Assembly: GCA_002414905.1 (NCBI GenBank)
Contig: DIAY01000284.1
Location: 8,439-72,438 of the forward strand
Direction of reading: 5' to 3'
Length of the DNA stretch: 64,000 nt
Origin: Holophagales bacterium UBA5066
GTDB lineage: Bacteria; Acidobacteriota; Thermoanaerobaculia; UBA5066
Made by a program: the position numbers and the translations under genes
The notes under the pieces: model-generated
Seen by the model: only the letters and a program-made list of their open reading frames with translations
The model's database searches: none
What the model was told of the DNA's origin: nothing
Part shown: piece by piece, positions 1 through 8,051 of the stretch
How the letters are laid out: each line of letters opens with the position of its first letter
Numbering within the stretch: position 1 is the first letter of the stretch

Positions 1-1
1 C

Positions 2-169
2 GTCTATGCCTCCAGGGGGGGCGACGTCTCGCTCTCTGTCGTCGACGGAAAGATCCTGTGGGACGGGAAGAGCGTCCTCACCCTCGACGAGGCGAAGGTC
101 CTCGCCGCGGCGAAGGAGTGGCGGGGGAAAATCCTGAAGTCGCTCGAGAAGAGCGGAGAGAAGAAATGA
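2..169 (+). CDS. Amidohydrolase C-terminus (MTA/SAH deaminase-like), partial
   Basis: Only the last 55 residues are in the window; the frame is open from base 2 to the TGA at 167-169. The pattern of a hydrophobic strand, VVDGKILWDGK, then a short acidic helix LTLDEAKVLAAAKEW is the usual closing beta-sandwich strand and tail helix of cytosine-deaminase/5-methylthioadenosine-SAH deaminase type amidohydrolases. The metal-binding part lies upstream and cannot be checked. The stop overlaps the next start as ATGA, which suggests co-transcription with the nucleoside phosphorylase and fits a nucleoside-salvage role. Other amidohydrolase subfamilies end similarly, so substrate is unproven. Confidence 0.55.
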   Translation, partial: VYASRGGDVSLSVVDGKILWDGKSVLTLDEAKVLAAAKEWRGKILKSLEKSGEKK

Positions 170-1476
170 GCCTCATCGTAAGAACGATCGTCAAGAAGCG
201 CGACGGCGGGGAGCTGTCGGACGGGGAGATTCAGGACTTCGTCACCGGGGTGACGAACCGCACGGTCACCGACGAGCAGGCGGCGGCGCTGCTGATGGCG
301 ATCTGCTGCCGGGGGATGACGACGGCCGAGACGGCGGCGCTCACCTTCGCCATGATGAACTCCGGCGAGACCTGGGACCTGACCTCTCACGGTTTCGTCG
401 GGGACAAGCATTCAACCGGCGGGGTCGGCGACAAGGCGACCCTCGTCCTGGCTCCGCTCGTCGCCGCCTGCGGCGTGAAGACCGGAATGATGTCGGGGCG
501 GGGCCTCGGGCACACCGGTGGAACCCTCGACAAGCTGGAGGCGATTCCCGGGTTCGTCACAGGGCAGTCGCGCGAGGCGTTTGACCGGCTCCTCGAGACG
601 GTCGGCTGCGCGCTCATCGCAGCAACCGGGACCGTCGCACCCGCCGACCGGCGGCTCTACGCGCTTCGGGACGTGACGGGTACGGTCGAGTCGATTCCCC
701 TCATCACCGCGTCGATCCTCTCGAAGAAGCTCGCGACCGGAGCCCACGCCACGGTCTTCGACGTGAAGACCGGCAACGGCGCCTTCATGCAGAAGCCGGA
801 GGACGCCCACGTCCTCGGGCGCGCCCTCGTCGACACGACCCGGGCGACCGGCCGGAAGGCGAGCGGCTACGTCACCGCGATGGATCGGCCCGTCGGAGTG
901 GCCGTCGGGAACGCCAACGAGGTCGAGGAGTCGATCCTGCTTCTTCGCGGCGACGGGCCTGCGGATCTGCGGGAGAACGTCCTCCTCCTCGGCTCCGACC
1001 TTCTCGTGGCGGCCGGTGTGGCGGGATCGTCGAAGGAAGCCCGCCGGAGGCTCAACGCCGCCCTCCAGGACGGGACCGCCCTCGAGACGTTCGCCCGCGT
1101 CATCGCCGCGCAGGGCGGCAACCCGGCGGTCTGCGACGACCTCTCGCTCCTCCCTCGGCCCGTCGCCAGGCACGACGTCGCGGCGGCAGCCGCCGGGACA
1201 GTCCGGAGCGTGGCGACGCGCGAGCTGGGACTCCTCTCCATCGAGATCGGCTGCGGTCGGGCCCGCAAGGACGACGTGGTCGATCCGGCCTCGGGATTCC
1301 GGGTGCTGCGGAAGACGGGGGACGTCGTTTCCGCCGGAGAGCCGCTCCTTGCCGTCGAGCTCGGACCGCAGACGACGCTTCGGCCCGGCTTCCTCGAGCG
1401 TGTGGCGGCCTGCTTCGACATCGGCGCAGCCGAGGGAGCCCCGGCGCCTCTCCCGTTCGTCGTCGAGACGCTGTAG
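166..1476 (+). CDS. deoA: Pyrimidine-nucleoside / thymidine phosphorylase
   Basis: A 436-residue protein of normal family length. Known role: phosphorolysis of thymidine, uridine or deoxyuridine to the base and (deoxy)ribose-1-phosphate in the cytosol. The family signature SGRGLGHTGGTLDKLEAIPGF lies near residues 110-130, and KHSTGGVGDKATL (phosphate-binding loop) precedes it. The N-terminal helical region and C-terminal all-beta/alpha domain are both present. I chose ATG at 166 because it gives the usual MSLIVRTIVKKRDGG start and makes an ATGA overlap with the upstream amidohydrolase; the frame is open further upstream but that part is non-homologous. Whether it is thymidine-specific (deoA) or broad (pdp) cannot be told from sequence alone. 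Confidence 0.93.
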   Translation: MSLIVRTIVKKRDGGELSDGEIQDFVTGVTNRTVTDEQAAALLMAICCRGMTTAETAALTFAMMNSGETWDLTSHGFVGDKHSTGGVGDKATLVLAPLVAACGVKTGMMSGRGLGHTGGTLDKLEAIPGFVTGQSREAFDRLLETVGCALIAATGTVAPADRRLYALRDVTGTVESIPLITASILSKKLATGAHATVFDVKTGNGAFMQKPEDAHVLGRALVDTTRATGRKASGYVTAMDRPVGVAVGNANEVEESILLLRGDGPADLRENVLLLGSDLLVAAGVAGSSKEARRRLNAALQDGTALETFARVIAAQGGNPAVCDDLSLLPRPVARHDVAAAAAGTVRSVATRELGLLSIEIGCGRARKDDVVDPASGFRVLRKTGDVVSAGEPLLAVELGPQTTLRPGFLERVAACFDIGAAEGAPAPLPFVVETL

Positions 1477-1489
1477 GGGGCGGTTGACC

Positions 1490-1515
1490 CGCCGGCGGCC
1501 GTTCGGCCGCCGGCG
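1490..1515. terminator. GC hairpin between convergent genes
   Basis: A perfect 11-bp stem (CGCCGGCGGCC / GGCCGCCGGCG) closes a GTTC loop in the 46-bp gap between the nucleoside phosphorylase and the convergent cNMP-binding gene. There is no T-tract on either side, so it is terminator-like rather than a canonical intrinsic terminator; its position suits both strands. Confidence 0.5.
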
Positions 1516-1522
1516 AAGCGAC

Positions 1523-2548
1523 TCAGAAGGGGGAGGTCCCCCGCGAGGGGCCTGAAGGGCCGTGGCCCGTCCGGATCTGAACCTCATCGACACTCCCGAA
1601 GCGCGCCTCGCAGAAGTGCTTCAGGATCGTCAGGACGTTCGGCTGGCGCTCGGTAATGGCGTCGAGCGAGGACCGGTCGAGGGCGAGGAGCTCGCACGAC
1701 GTCGCCGCCGTGATCGTGGCGCTGCGAGGCTTTCCGGTGAGAATCGAGACCTCGCCGAAGAAGGCCCCCTCGTACATCTCGCGGACCTTGTGATAGTGAC
1801 CGTCAGGGTCCTTCACGAAGGCCTTGACCGTGCCGGTCGTCAGAACGAAGAGGCTGTCGCCGGGAGCACCCTCGGCCACGATGACGTCGCCCGCTTCGTA
1901 GGTCAGGAGCTCGAGCCCCTTGATGACCTCGACGAGCTCCTCGCTCGAGAAGTCGCTGAAGAGAGGGCTCGCCACCATCCCCTGGGCCGCCTCTTCGCCG
2001 ATGGGATGCAGACTCCGCGGGGCCGTCTCGGAGACGGTTTCCGCGGGAGCATCCTCCTCGGCGTCGAAATCGACGACGAATCGGGACGTGCCGGAATCGT
2101 GAAGGTTGCGGGAGGGCACCGGACCGGGTGGAGGCTCCAGTACGGAGACCGGCGTGGGAGCGGTCTCGAGCTCGGCCCGGCGACGCATCGCGCCGGCGCG
2201 GAGGTTCTGCCGCAGGGACGACTCGGCGTCCTTCACCTTGACGAGCGATGCGAGCTTCTCCTCGACCTTTGTGAGGGAGGGATCGAGGCGTTGAACCTTC
2301 TTCAGGACCGCGATCGACTTGCCGACGAAGCCCGAGGTGGCGTACTCGTCGGCGAGCTTCCAGAGGAGCTCGACCGCTTCATACACCTTTCCGTCCAGAG
2401 CCAGGACGTCGGCGAGCTGCTGTCTGACGGATGTGTTTGCCGGGTCCTTCGCGAGCTGGCCGCGAAGAACCTTTGCCGCACGGGTGAAATTCCGTTTCGA
2501 GATGAGCTCGGCGACGTCATCGCCGCCGGAAAGCCACGAGAAGGCCAT
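1523..2548 (-). CDS. TPR-like / cyclic nucleotide-binding domain protein
   Basis: 341 residues. The N-terminal part (about residues 10-90) is helical and TPR-like (AAKVLRGQLAKDP, AVELLWKLADEY). After a proline-rich linker, a cNMP-binding beta-roll lies at about 205-320, with the phosphate-binding cassette FFGEVSILTGKPRSATI. The cassette Glu and Arg that contact cyclic-nucleotide phosphate are both present, so ligand binding is plausible. No HTH follows, so it is not a CRP-type regulator; it is probably a cytosolic sensor or adaptor. The frame is open up to 2596, but the TTGACA promoter lies at 2568-2596 and predicts transcription from about 2561, so ATG 2548 (MAFSWL) is preferred. Confidence 0.8.
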   Translation of the reverse strand: MAFSWLSGGDDVAELISKRNFTRAAKVLRGQLAKDPANTSVRQQLADVLALDGKVYEAVELLWKLADEYATSGFVGKSIAVLKKVQRLDPSLTKVEEKLASLVKVKDAESSLRQNLRAGAMRRRAELETAPTPVSVLEPPPGPVPSRNLHDSGTSRFVVDFDAEEDAPAETVSETAPRSLHPIGEEAAQGMVASPLFSDFSSEELVEVIKGLELLTYEAGDVIVAEGAPGDSLFVLTTGTVKAFVKDPDGHYHKVREMYEGAFFGEVSILTGKPRSATITAATSCELLALDRSSLDAITERQPNVLTILKHFCEARFGSVDEVQIRTGHGPSGPSRGTSPF

Positions 2549-2567
2549 GCGATTCTGCTCCACTTCG

Positions 2568-2596
2568 ACGTTAGGGCAGGCAATGCATGCTGTCAA
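2568..2596 (-). promoter_or_regulatory. Sigma70-type promoter of the cNMP-binding gene
   Basis: On the minus strand a perfect -35 TTGACA (2591-2596), a 17-nt spacer and a -10 TAACGT (2568-2573). The predicted start is near 2561, 13 nt before ATG 2548, with a weak GGAG between. Confidence 0.65.
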
Positions 2597-2652
2597 GAAT
2601 GGGGCGGGCTACACTCTCGCAGGTCGCCCGAAGGGGGAATGCCGAGACACCG

Positions 2653-3021
2653 ATGCCGAAGATCCTGGTCGTCGACGACGACGAAATGAACCGCGACATG
2701 CTGTCCCGCCGCCTCCTTCGGAAGGGGTTCGAGGTGGTTCTTGCGGTCAACGGAGCCGAGGCCATCGACAAGGCTCTCTCCGACCGCCCCGAGCTGATCC
2801 TCATGGACCTCTCGATGCCGGTCCTCGACGGCTACGAGGCGACGCGCCGGCTGAAGGCGGAGGCGATGACTTCCAGTATCCCGATCATCGGCCTCTCGGC
2901 GCACGCGATGGTGGGCGATCGGGAGAAGGCGCTTGCGGCGGGGTGCGACGACTACGACACCAAACCCGTCGAGCTGCCGCGTCTCCTCGGAAAGGTCGAC
3001 GCGTTCCTCTCTCCCGGGTGA
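2653..3021 (+). CDS. Single-domain response regulator (CheY-like)
   Basis: 122 residues forming only a receiver domain. The acidic pocket DDD is at residues 8-10, the phosphoacceptor is Asp52 in LILMDLSMPVLDG, the switch region IIGLSAHAM contributes the Ser, and the conserved Lys is in DDYDTKPVEL near residue 103. No output domain is attached, so it should act by protein contact or phosphotransfer, like DivK/CheY-type regulators. ATG 2653 gives the canonical MPKILVVDDD start; AGGGGGA upstream is rather distant (about 15 nt). Its kinase is not adjacent, though a HisKA-REC-cyclase protein lies 2 kb downstream. Confidence 0.9.
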   Translation: MPKILVVDDDEMNRDMLSRRLLRKGFEVVLAVNGAEAIDKALSDRPELILMDLSMPVLDGYEATRRLKAEAMTSSIPIIGLSAHAMVGDREKALAAGCDDYDTKPVELPRLLGKVDAFLSPG

Positions 3022-3060
3022 CCTGGCGTCACGCCGTGGAGGAGGTCCAGGATCCCGCCT

Positions 3061-5106
3061 ATGACTGCTGAGCGTCCCGTGAAGAGGAACCTTCCCGCCG
3101 CCGCCCGCGGTCCGTCCTTCCTCCCGACGACCGTCGAGGAGATCCGGGCCCGCGGCTGGGACGCCGTGGACGTCGTCTTCGTGACGGGCGACGCCTACGT
3201 CGACCACCCGAGCTTCGCCATGGCCGTCCTCGGCCGCGTTCTCGAGTCCCGCGGCTTCCGCGTGGCGATGCTGTCCCAGCCGGACTGGCGCTCGGCCGGA
3301 GCGTGGCACGCTCTCGGACGCCCGCGGCTCTTCTACGCCGTGTCGGCCGGAAACATGGACTCGATGATCAACCACTACACCGCGAACAGGAAGCGGCGCA
3401 ACGACGACGCCTACTCTCCCGGCGGACGGATCGGCCTCCGCCCGGACCGGCCGACCCCGGTCTACGCACAGCGCTGCCGCGAGGCGTTCCCCGGGGTGCC
3501 CGTCGTCATCGGAGGTATCGAGGCGTCACTGCGGCGTCTCGCGCATTTCGACTACTGGTCCGGGACGGTGCGGCCTTCGATGCTCGTCCCGTCGAAGGCC
3601 GACCTCCTCGCATTCGGGAAGGGCGAGGAGACGATCGTCGCGATCGCCGAACGCCTGCGCGCCGGCGAGAGCGTGCGGGACCTGCGCGACCTGCGCGGGG
3701 TCGCGTACCTCCTCGGGATGAAGGAGGGGCTGCCCGAGCCGCCCCCGTCTTCATGCTGGAAGACGCTCGAGCTCCCGGGCTTCGACGAGGTGTCCACCGA
3801 CAAGCTCGCGTTCGCGAAGATGACCCGCAGCTTCCACCAGGAGACGAACCCCTTCAACGCTCGCCGTCTCGTCCAGGCGCAGGGCGACCGCAAGGCGGTC
3901 TTCAACCCGCCCTGCCTGCCGCTGGACGAGGCGCGGATGGACGCCATCTACGACCTGCCGTATACCCGCCGCCCTCATCCGGGATACGGCGAGCCGATCC
4001 CGGCGTTCGAGATGATCCGCGACTCGATCGAGATCATGCGGGGCTGCTTCGGAGGGTGCACCTTCTGCAGCATCACGATGCACGAGGGGCGCGTCGTCCA
4101 GAGCCGCAGCAAGCGGTCGATCCTCGCGGAGGTCGAGACGGTCGCCAGCGCTCCGGACTTCAAGGGGACGATCAGCGACCTCGGCGGCCCCACGGCGAAC
4201 ATGTACCGGATGCGGTGCACCAGCCCGGCGGTCGAAGCGGTCTGTCGCCGGCTGTCGTGCATCCACCCGAAGATCTGCGTCCTGCTCGGTACGGACCACG
4301 GTCCGACGATCGACCTGATGCGCTCGGCCCGCGCCGTCGAGGGGGTGAAGCGGGTCAATATCGCGAGCGGCATCCGGATGGACCTCGCGAACCTCGACGA
4401 CGCGTACGTCGAGGAGCTCGCTGCGCACCACGTCGGCGGACACCTGAAGGTTGCGCCCGAGCACCGCAGCGACGGGGTCCTCGACCTCATGAGGAAGCCT
4501 TCGTCCGCGTCGTTTACGACCTTTGCTGAGAAGTTCGAGCTCGCGAGCGCGAAGGCGGGCAAGGAGCAGTACCTCGTCCCCTACTTCATCGCGAGCCACC
4601 CGGGCTCCGGCGTGGCCGAGATGATCGAGCTCGCCGTCTTCCTGAAGGCTCACGGTTACAAGCCGCGACAGGTGCAGGACTTCATTCCTGCACCGATGGA
4701 CGTCGCGACCTGCATGTACTGGACGGGCCTCGACCCGCAGACGCTGGAGCCGGTAAATACCATCTCGAGGCTGAACGACCGCAAGCTTCAGAGGGCTTTG
4801 ATGCAGTTTTTCAAGCCCGAGAACTGGTTCGCCGTCCACAGCGCGCTGACGGAGGCGGGGAGGAGCGACCTCATCGGCGGCGGGCCACAGTGCCTCATTC
4901 CGCAGAACCCGCCTCGGGAGGCGGTCGAAGCGCGACGCAGGGAGGCCCGCGAGAGCACCTACGTCCACGCGGAGGATGCGGGGACGTCGAGGTCGGTGGC
5001 GCCGGCGAACGTGGCCTCCGAAGTGCCGGGTGCCGCCAGGAAACCGCGAGGTGGCGCGGGCTATCGGCCGGGCCGGGCGAGTCACGGGCGTCGACACCCG
5101 GGCTGA
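3061..5106 (+). CDS. ygiQ: YgiQ family radical SAM protein
   Basis: 681 residues. The N-terminal region resembles the cobalamin-binding-like domain of this family (VDVVFVTGDAYVDHPSFAMAV). The central radical-SAM domain carries the [4Fe-4S]/SAM motif CFGGCTFCSI near residues 330-340. The basic, low-complexity tail from about 615 onward looks disordered. The family is large and its reaction is still not established, so no substrate is assigned. It starts 39 nt after the receiver gene and converges on the cyclase gene with a 22-nt gap. The translation is intact with no sign of decay. Confidence 0.92.
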   Translation: MTAERPVKRNLPAAARGPSFLPTTVEEIRARGWDAVDVVFVTGDAYVDHPSFAMAVLGRVLESRGFRVAMLSQPDWRSAGAWHALGRPRLFYAVSAGNMDSMINHYTANRKRRNDDAYSPGGRIGLRPDRPTPVYAQRCREAFPGVPVVIGGIEASLRRLAHFDYWSGTVRPSMLVPSKADLLAFGKGEETIVAIAERLRAGESVRDLRDLRGVAYLLGMKEGLPEPPPSSCWKTLELPGFDEVSTDKLAFAKMTRSFHQETNPFNARRLVQAQGDRKAVFNPPCLPLDEARMDAIYDLPYTRRPHPGYGEPIPAFEMIRDSIEIMRGCFGGCTFCSITMHEGRVVQSRSKRSILAEVETVASAPDFKGTISDLGGPTANMYRMRCTSPAVEAVCRRLSCIHPKICVLLGTDHGPTIDLMRSARAVEGVKRVNIASGIRMDLANLDDAYVEELAAHHVGGHLKVAPEHRSDGVLDLMRKPSSASFTTFAEKFELASAKAGKEQYLVPYFIASHPGSGVAEMIELAVFLKAHGYKPRQVQDFIPAPMDVATCMYWTGLDPQTLEPVNTISRLNDRKLQRALMQFFKPENWFAVHSALTEAGRSDLIGGGPQCLIPQNPPREAVEARRREARESTYVHAEDAGTSRSVAPANVASEVPGAARKPRGGAGYRPGRASHGRRHPG

Positions 5107-5128
5107 GCCGTCCGGCGGCGGAGGAGCC

Positions 5129-7030
5129 TCAGCGGCTCCCGGCGAGGACCGTTTCCAGGAAGGATCGGATCTCCGGGGGGAGCGACGTGAACCTGAGCCC
5201 GAAGCCCTTCGTGGTGAGCTTCGGGGTCGACACCTTGCCGTAGACCTCCCCGGGAATCGTGCTGCCGTCGCGGGCGACGAAACGAAGGCGCAGGTTTCGG
5301 AAGGCTTCCGGCCGTTCCCGCGCCTCGATCTCGGCTTCCTTCATCGAGAGCCGCACGAGGAGCCCCTCGGCCTCGGGTCCGTCCACGCGCTGCCCGGAAA
5401 TCGTCGCGAACCGGACGGGAAGCGGCCCGCGAAGAGCGACGAGCGCCTCTTCGCGTGCGGGGAGGAAGAGGTTGAAATCTCCGGCGACGCCGCGGACGTC
5501 CCACGCGGAGACCGGCTTCTCGAATCCCTTCATCTGCACGACGACCTCGGTCCCGACGGAGAGGTCGGCGCCTCCCTCGCGGCGGGTGCGGTCGCTGACG
5601 AGGATCTGTCCGCCGACCGTGTACGACTCGATCCGCGCCGTCAGGTTCACCGGACTCCCGACGACACCGTATTTGGCCCTCTTGTCGGAGCCGATGTTGC
5701 CGACGACGACCTCGCCCGTGTGAAGAGCGATTCCCATCTCGACGACGGGGAGCCCTTCCCGCCGGTTGAACTCGTTCACGCGCTCCATCGCCCGCTGCAT
5801 CTCGACGGCGCAGGCGATCGCGCGGAGCGTGTCGTCCTCGCGACCCACGGGCGCTCCGAAGATGGCGAGGATCGCGTCGCCGATGAACTCGTCGATCGTC
5901 CCCTGGAAGGAGAGGAGGACGTCGACCATCGTCCCGAGGTAGTTGTTGAGGAGCCTCACCACGCGGTCGGGAGGGATCCGGTCGGCCAGCTGGGTGAAGC
6001 CCCTCAGGTCGGACATGAGGAGCGTCACCTTGCGCGTCTCGCCTCCGAGCTTGAGCCCCTCCGGCGTCTGGAGAAGGCTCTCGACGACCTCGTTCGAGAC
6101 GTAGCGGCCGAACGTCTCGAAGATGAAGCGATTGCGGACCTCCAGGTCCCTGGCGAGCGTGCTGATCCTGGCCTTGGCTCGCGAAAGCGTGAGCTGGGTC
6201 GCGACCCGGGCCAGGACGACGGGGAAGTCGAGCGGTTTCGTGACGTAGTCGTTCGCGCCGAGACGCAACGCCGTCACGACGTCGCTCGAATCGTCCCGCG
6301 CGGTCGCCATGATGACGGGGAGGTCGGCCGCAGCGTGCCGTGGCCTGAGGTCCCGCAGGACGTCGAGACCGCTCATCCCGGGCATGACGACGTCGAGGAG
6401 GACGAGGTCGAACGGAGTCTCCTCGAGAAGGCGGAGGGCTTCGGGTCCGCTTTCGGCCACGGCGATCGTGAAGCCGTGGCTCCTGAGACGGCGTGCGAGC
6501 ATGTCGCGGTTCTCGGCATTGTCGTCCACGACGAGGAGGTGCGCCGGCTCGACGGGCTCGGACGGGGCCAGGTCGAAGTCGCCGCGCCGGATCGGGCCCG
6601 TCCGCTCCGCCGGGTTCTCGTCGGGAATCGCAGGCCCCACGGCGGGGGCCGGCGGGGGCGGCGGACCGGGGTGCGCCGCTGGCGGCTCATCGCCGGTCCC
6701 GGTCGTGGGGACGGAATCGTCCTGCGAGGCTTCCGCCGAGTGGCTGCCGGCATCCGGCAGCAGCCTGTCGGGAAGTCCGTCGACCATCCCGAGCAGCCGC
6801 CGCGCCGCCGCCTGGATCTTTCCGAGGTCTTCGGCCCAGCCGGTCTGGCCGGAGGCGATGGCGTCCTCCTCCAGCATTTCGGCGTAGCCGAGAATCTGGT
6901 GGATCGGCGTCCGCATGTCGTGCCTCAGACCCGAGAGAAGCTCGCCCGGAACGAAACGGTTGCCCTCACCGAGGTTCGTCGGTGGCTCCTGGGCCGCGAA
7001 CGCCCTCTCCAACAGGCTCTCGTCGGTCAT
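5129..7030 (-). CDS. HisKA-like / receiver / class III nucleotide cyclase / PilZ-like fusion
   Basis: 633 residues. Order: a HisKA-like dimerisation helix with H-box RHDMRTPI (His37) but no following ATPase domain; a Pro-rich linker (110-150); a receiver at about 163-285 with Asp213 and Lys265; a signalling helix; a class III cyclase at about 335-510 with metal Asps Asp341 (MSDLRGFT) and Asp385 (EFIGDAILAIFG) and VNLTARIES supplying the transition-state Asn and Arg; and a C-terminal PilZ-like beta domain (530-633). The base-selecting Lys expected before FIGD is Glu381, as in guanylate cyclases, so product identity is open. ATG 7030 is preferred over 7060. The gene is divergent from the diguanylate cyclase gene. 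Confidence 0.85.
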   Translation of the reverse strand: MTDESLLERAFAAQEPPTNLGEGNRFVPGELLSGLRHDMRTPIHQILGYAEMLEEDAIASGQTGWAEDLGKIQAAARRLLGMVDGLPDRLLPDAGSHSAEASQDDSVPTTGTGDEPPAAHPGPPPPPAPAVGPAIPDENPAERTGPIRRGDFDLAPSEPVEPAHLLVVDDNAENRDMLARRLRSHGFTIAVAESGPEALRLLEETPFDLVLLDVVMPGMSGLDVLRDLRPRHAAADLPVIMATARDDSSDVVTALRLGANDYVTKPLDFPVVLARVATQLTLSRAKARISTLARDLEVRNRFIFETFGRYVSNEVVESLLQTPEGLKLGGETRKVTLLMSDLRGFTQLADRIPPDRVVRLLNNYLGTMVDVLLSFQGTIDEFIGDAILAIFGAPVGREDDTLRAIACAVEMQRAMERVNEFNRREGLPVVEMGIALHTGEVVVGNIGSDKRAKYGVVGSPVNLTARIESYTVGGQILVSDRTRREGGADLSVGTEVVVQMKGFEKPVSAWDVRGVAGDFNLFLPAREEALVALRGPLPVRFATISGQRVDGPEAEGLLVRLSMKEAEIEARERPEAFRNLRLRFVARDGSTIPGEVYGKVSTPKLTTKGFGLRFTSLPPEIRSFLETVLAGSR

Positions 7031-7112
7031 CGGGTCGAGTGTATCGCCCGTACCCGGCACGATCCCAGAGCGATATACTGGCCCGAGAGAGATTCATGGG
7101 GAAGACAGGGCC

Positions 7113-8009
7113 GTGAACGAGCTTTACAGTGAGCTTTTGCCGCTCGGACGAGAGGGAGTGGTGGAGGCAGGCGAGGAACTCTGGCAGGAGGGTGCCAAGG
7201 GTGACTGTGTCGTCCTGCTCATGGAGGGGACGTTCGATATCCTTCAGTCCTCCCCCTCGGGCGAGCCCGTCGTACTCCGGGTCGCCAGAGCGGGCGAAGT
7301 CCTCGGAGAGCTGGCCTGCATCGACGGGGGTGCCCGGTCGGCGGGTCTGCGCGCGGCCACCAAGTGCCGGATCCGGACGATCGCTGCCATCGAGTTTCTG
7401 GCCTTCATCCGCCACCGTTCGGACCTTCTGCAAGCGCTCTTCCTGATCGAGTCCCAGAGGATCCGGAGCCTCTCCCGGATGGTGACGCAGAACCAGCACC
7501 GCGCCATTACCGACCGGCTCACGTCTCTTTACAATTACGGCTTCTTCATCGAGCGGCTGGACCTCGAGCTCGAGCGCGCCGTCCAGATGAAGGACGCCGT
7601 GAGCATCGTCCTGTTCGATATCGACAATTTCAAGGCGTACAACGACACCCATGGCCATCCGGCCGGGAACGTCGTTCTCGTCCAGGTCTCGGACCTCCTT
7701 CGGCGAACGGCCCGGCGTGGTGACATCACGGCCCGTTTCGGGGGGGAGGAGTTCGTGATCCTCCTCTACGGTGCCTCGCGCAAGGAAGCGCAGCAGGTGG
7801 CCGAGACGGCGCGCGCGCGCGTGGAATCGACGGACTTTGCCGGCGGAGAGACCCAGCCGCTCGGGCGTCTCACGATCAGCGGCGGCGTGGCCTGCTTCCC
7901 GGGAGACGCCCGGAGCGCGACCGATCTCCTGAAAGTTGCCGACGTGAGGCTCTACAAGGCCAAGGGAAACGGACGCAACCGGATCGACGCGGGGGGCGCC
8001 GCTTCATAG
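7113..8009 (+). CDS. Cyclic nucleotide-binding diguanylate cyclase
   Basis: 298 residues. An N-terminal cNMP-binding domain (about 5-115) carries VLGELACIDGGARSAGL, including the phosphate-contacting Arg. It is followed by a helical linker and a GGDEF domain with active-site GGEEF near residue 210. An RxxD inhibitory site (RRGD) sits exactly five residues upstream, so c-di-GMP product inhibition is expected. It would convert 2 GTP to c-di-GMP under control of a cyclic nucleotide. I take GTG 7113 as start; no better start gives the complete domain. A six-codon frame (MGKTGP) at 7096-7116 overlaps this GTG as GTGA. A TATACT -10-like element lies at 7075-7080. Confidence 0.9.
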   Translation: MNELYSELLPLGREGVVEAGEELWQEGAKGDCVVLLMEGTFDILQSSPSGEPVVLRVARAGEVLGELACIDGGARSAGLRAATKCRIRTIAAIEFLAFIRHRSDLLQALFLIESQRIRSLSRMVTQNQHRAITDRLTSLYNYGFFIERLDLELERAVQMKDAVSIVLFDIDNFKAYNDTHGHPAGNVVLVQVSDLLRRTARRGDITARFGGEEFVILLYGASRKEAQQVAETARARVESTDFAGGETQPLGRLTISGGVACFPGDARSATDLLKVADVRLYKAKGNGRNRIDAGGAAS

Positions 8010-8051
8010 AGGCCGAACCGGCCCGCGAGACGCTGAGGGTATCCTCCGCGA

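Noticed and set aside
7096..7116. Six-codon frame MGKTGP before the diguanylate cyclase
   Set aside because: It overlaps the GTG as GTGA and could be a leader peptide, but at this length it is likely chance.
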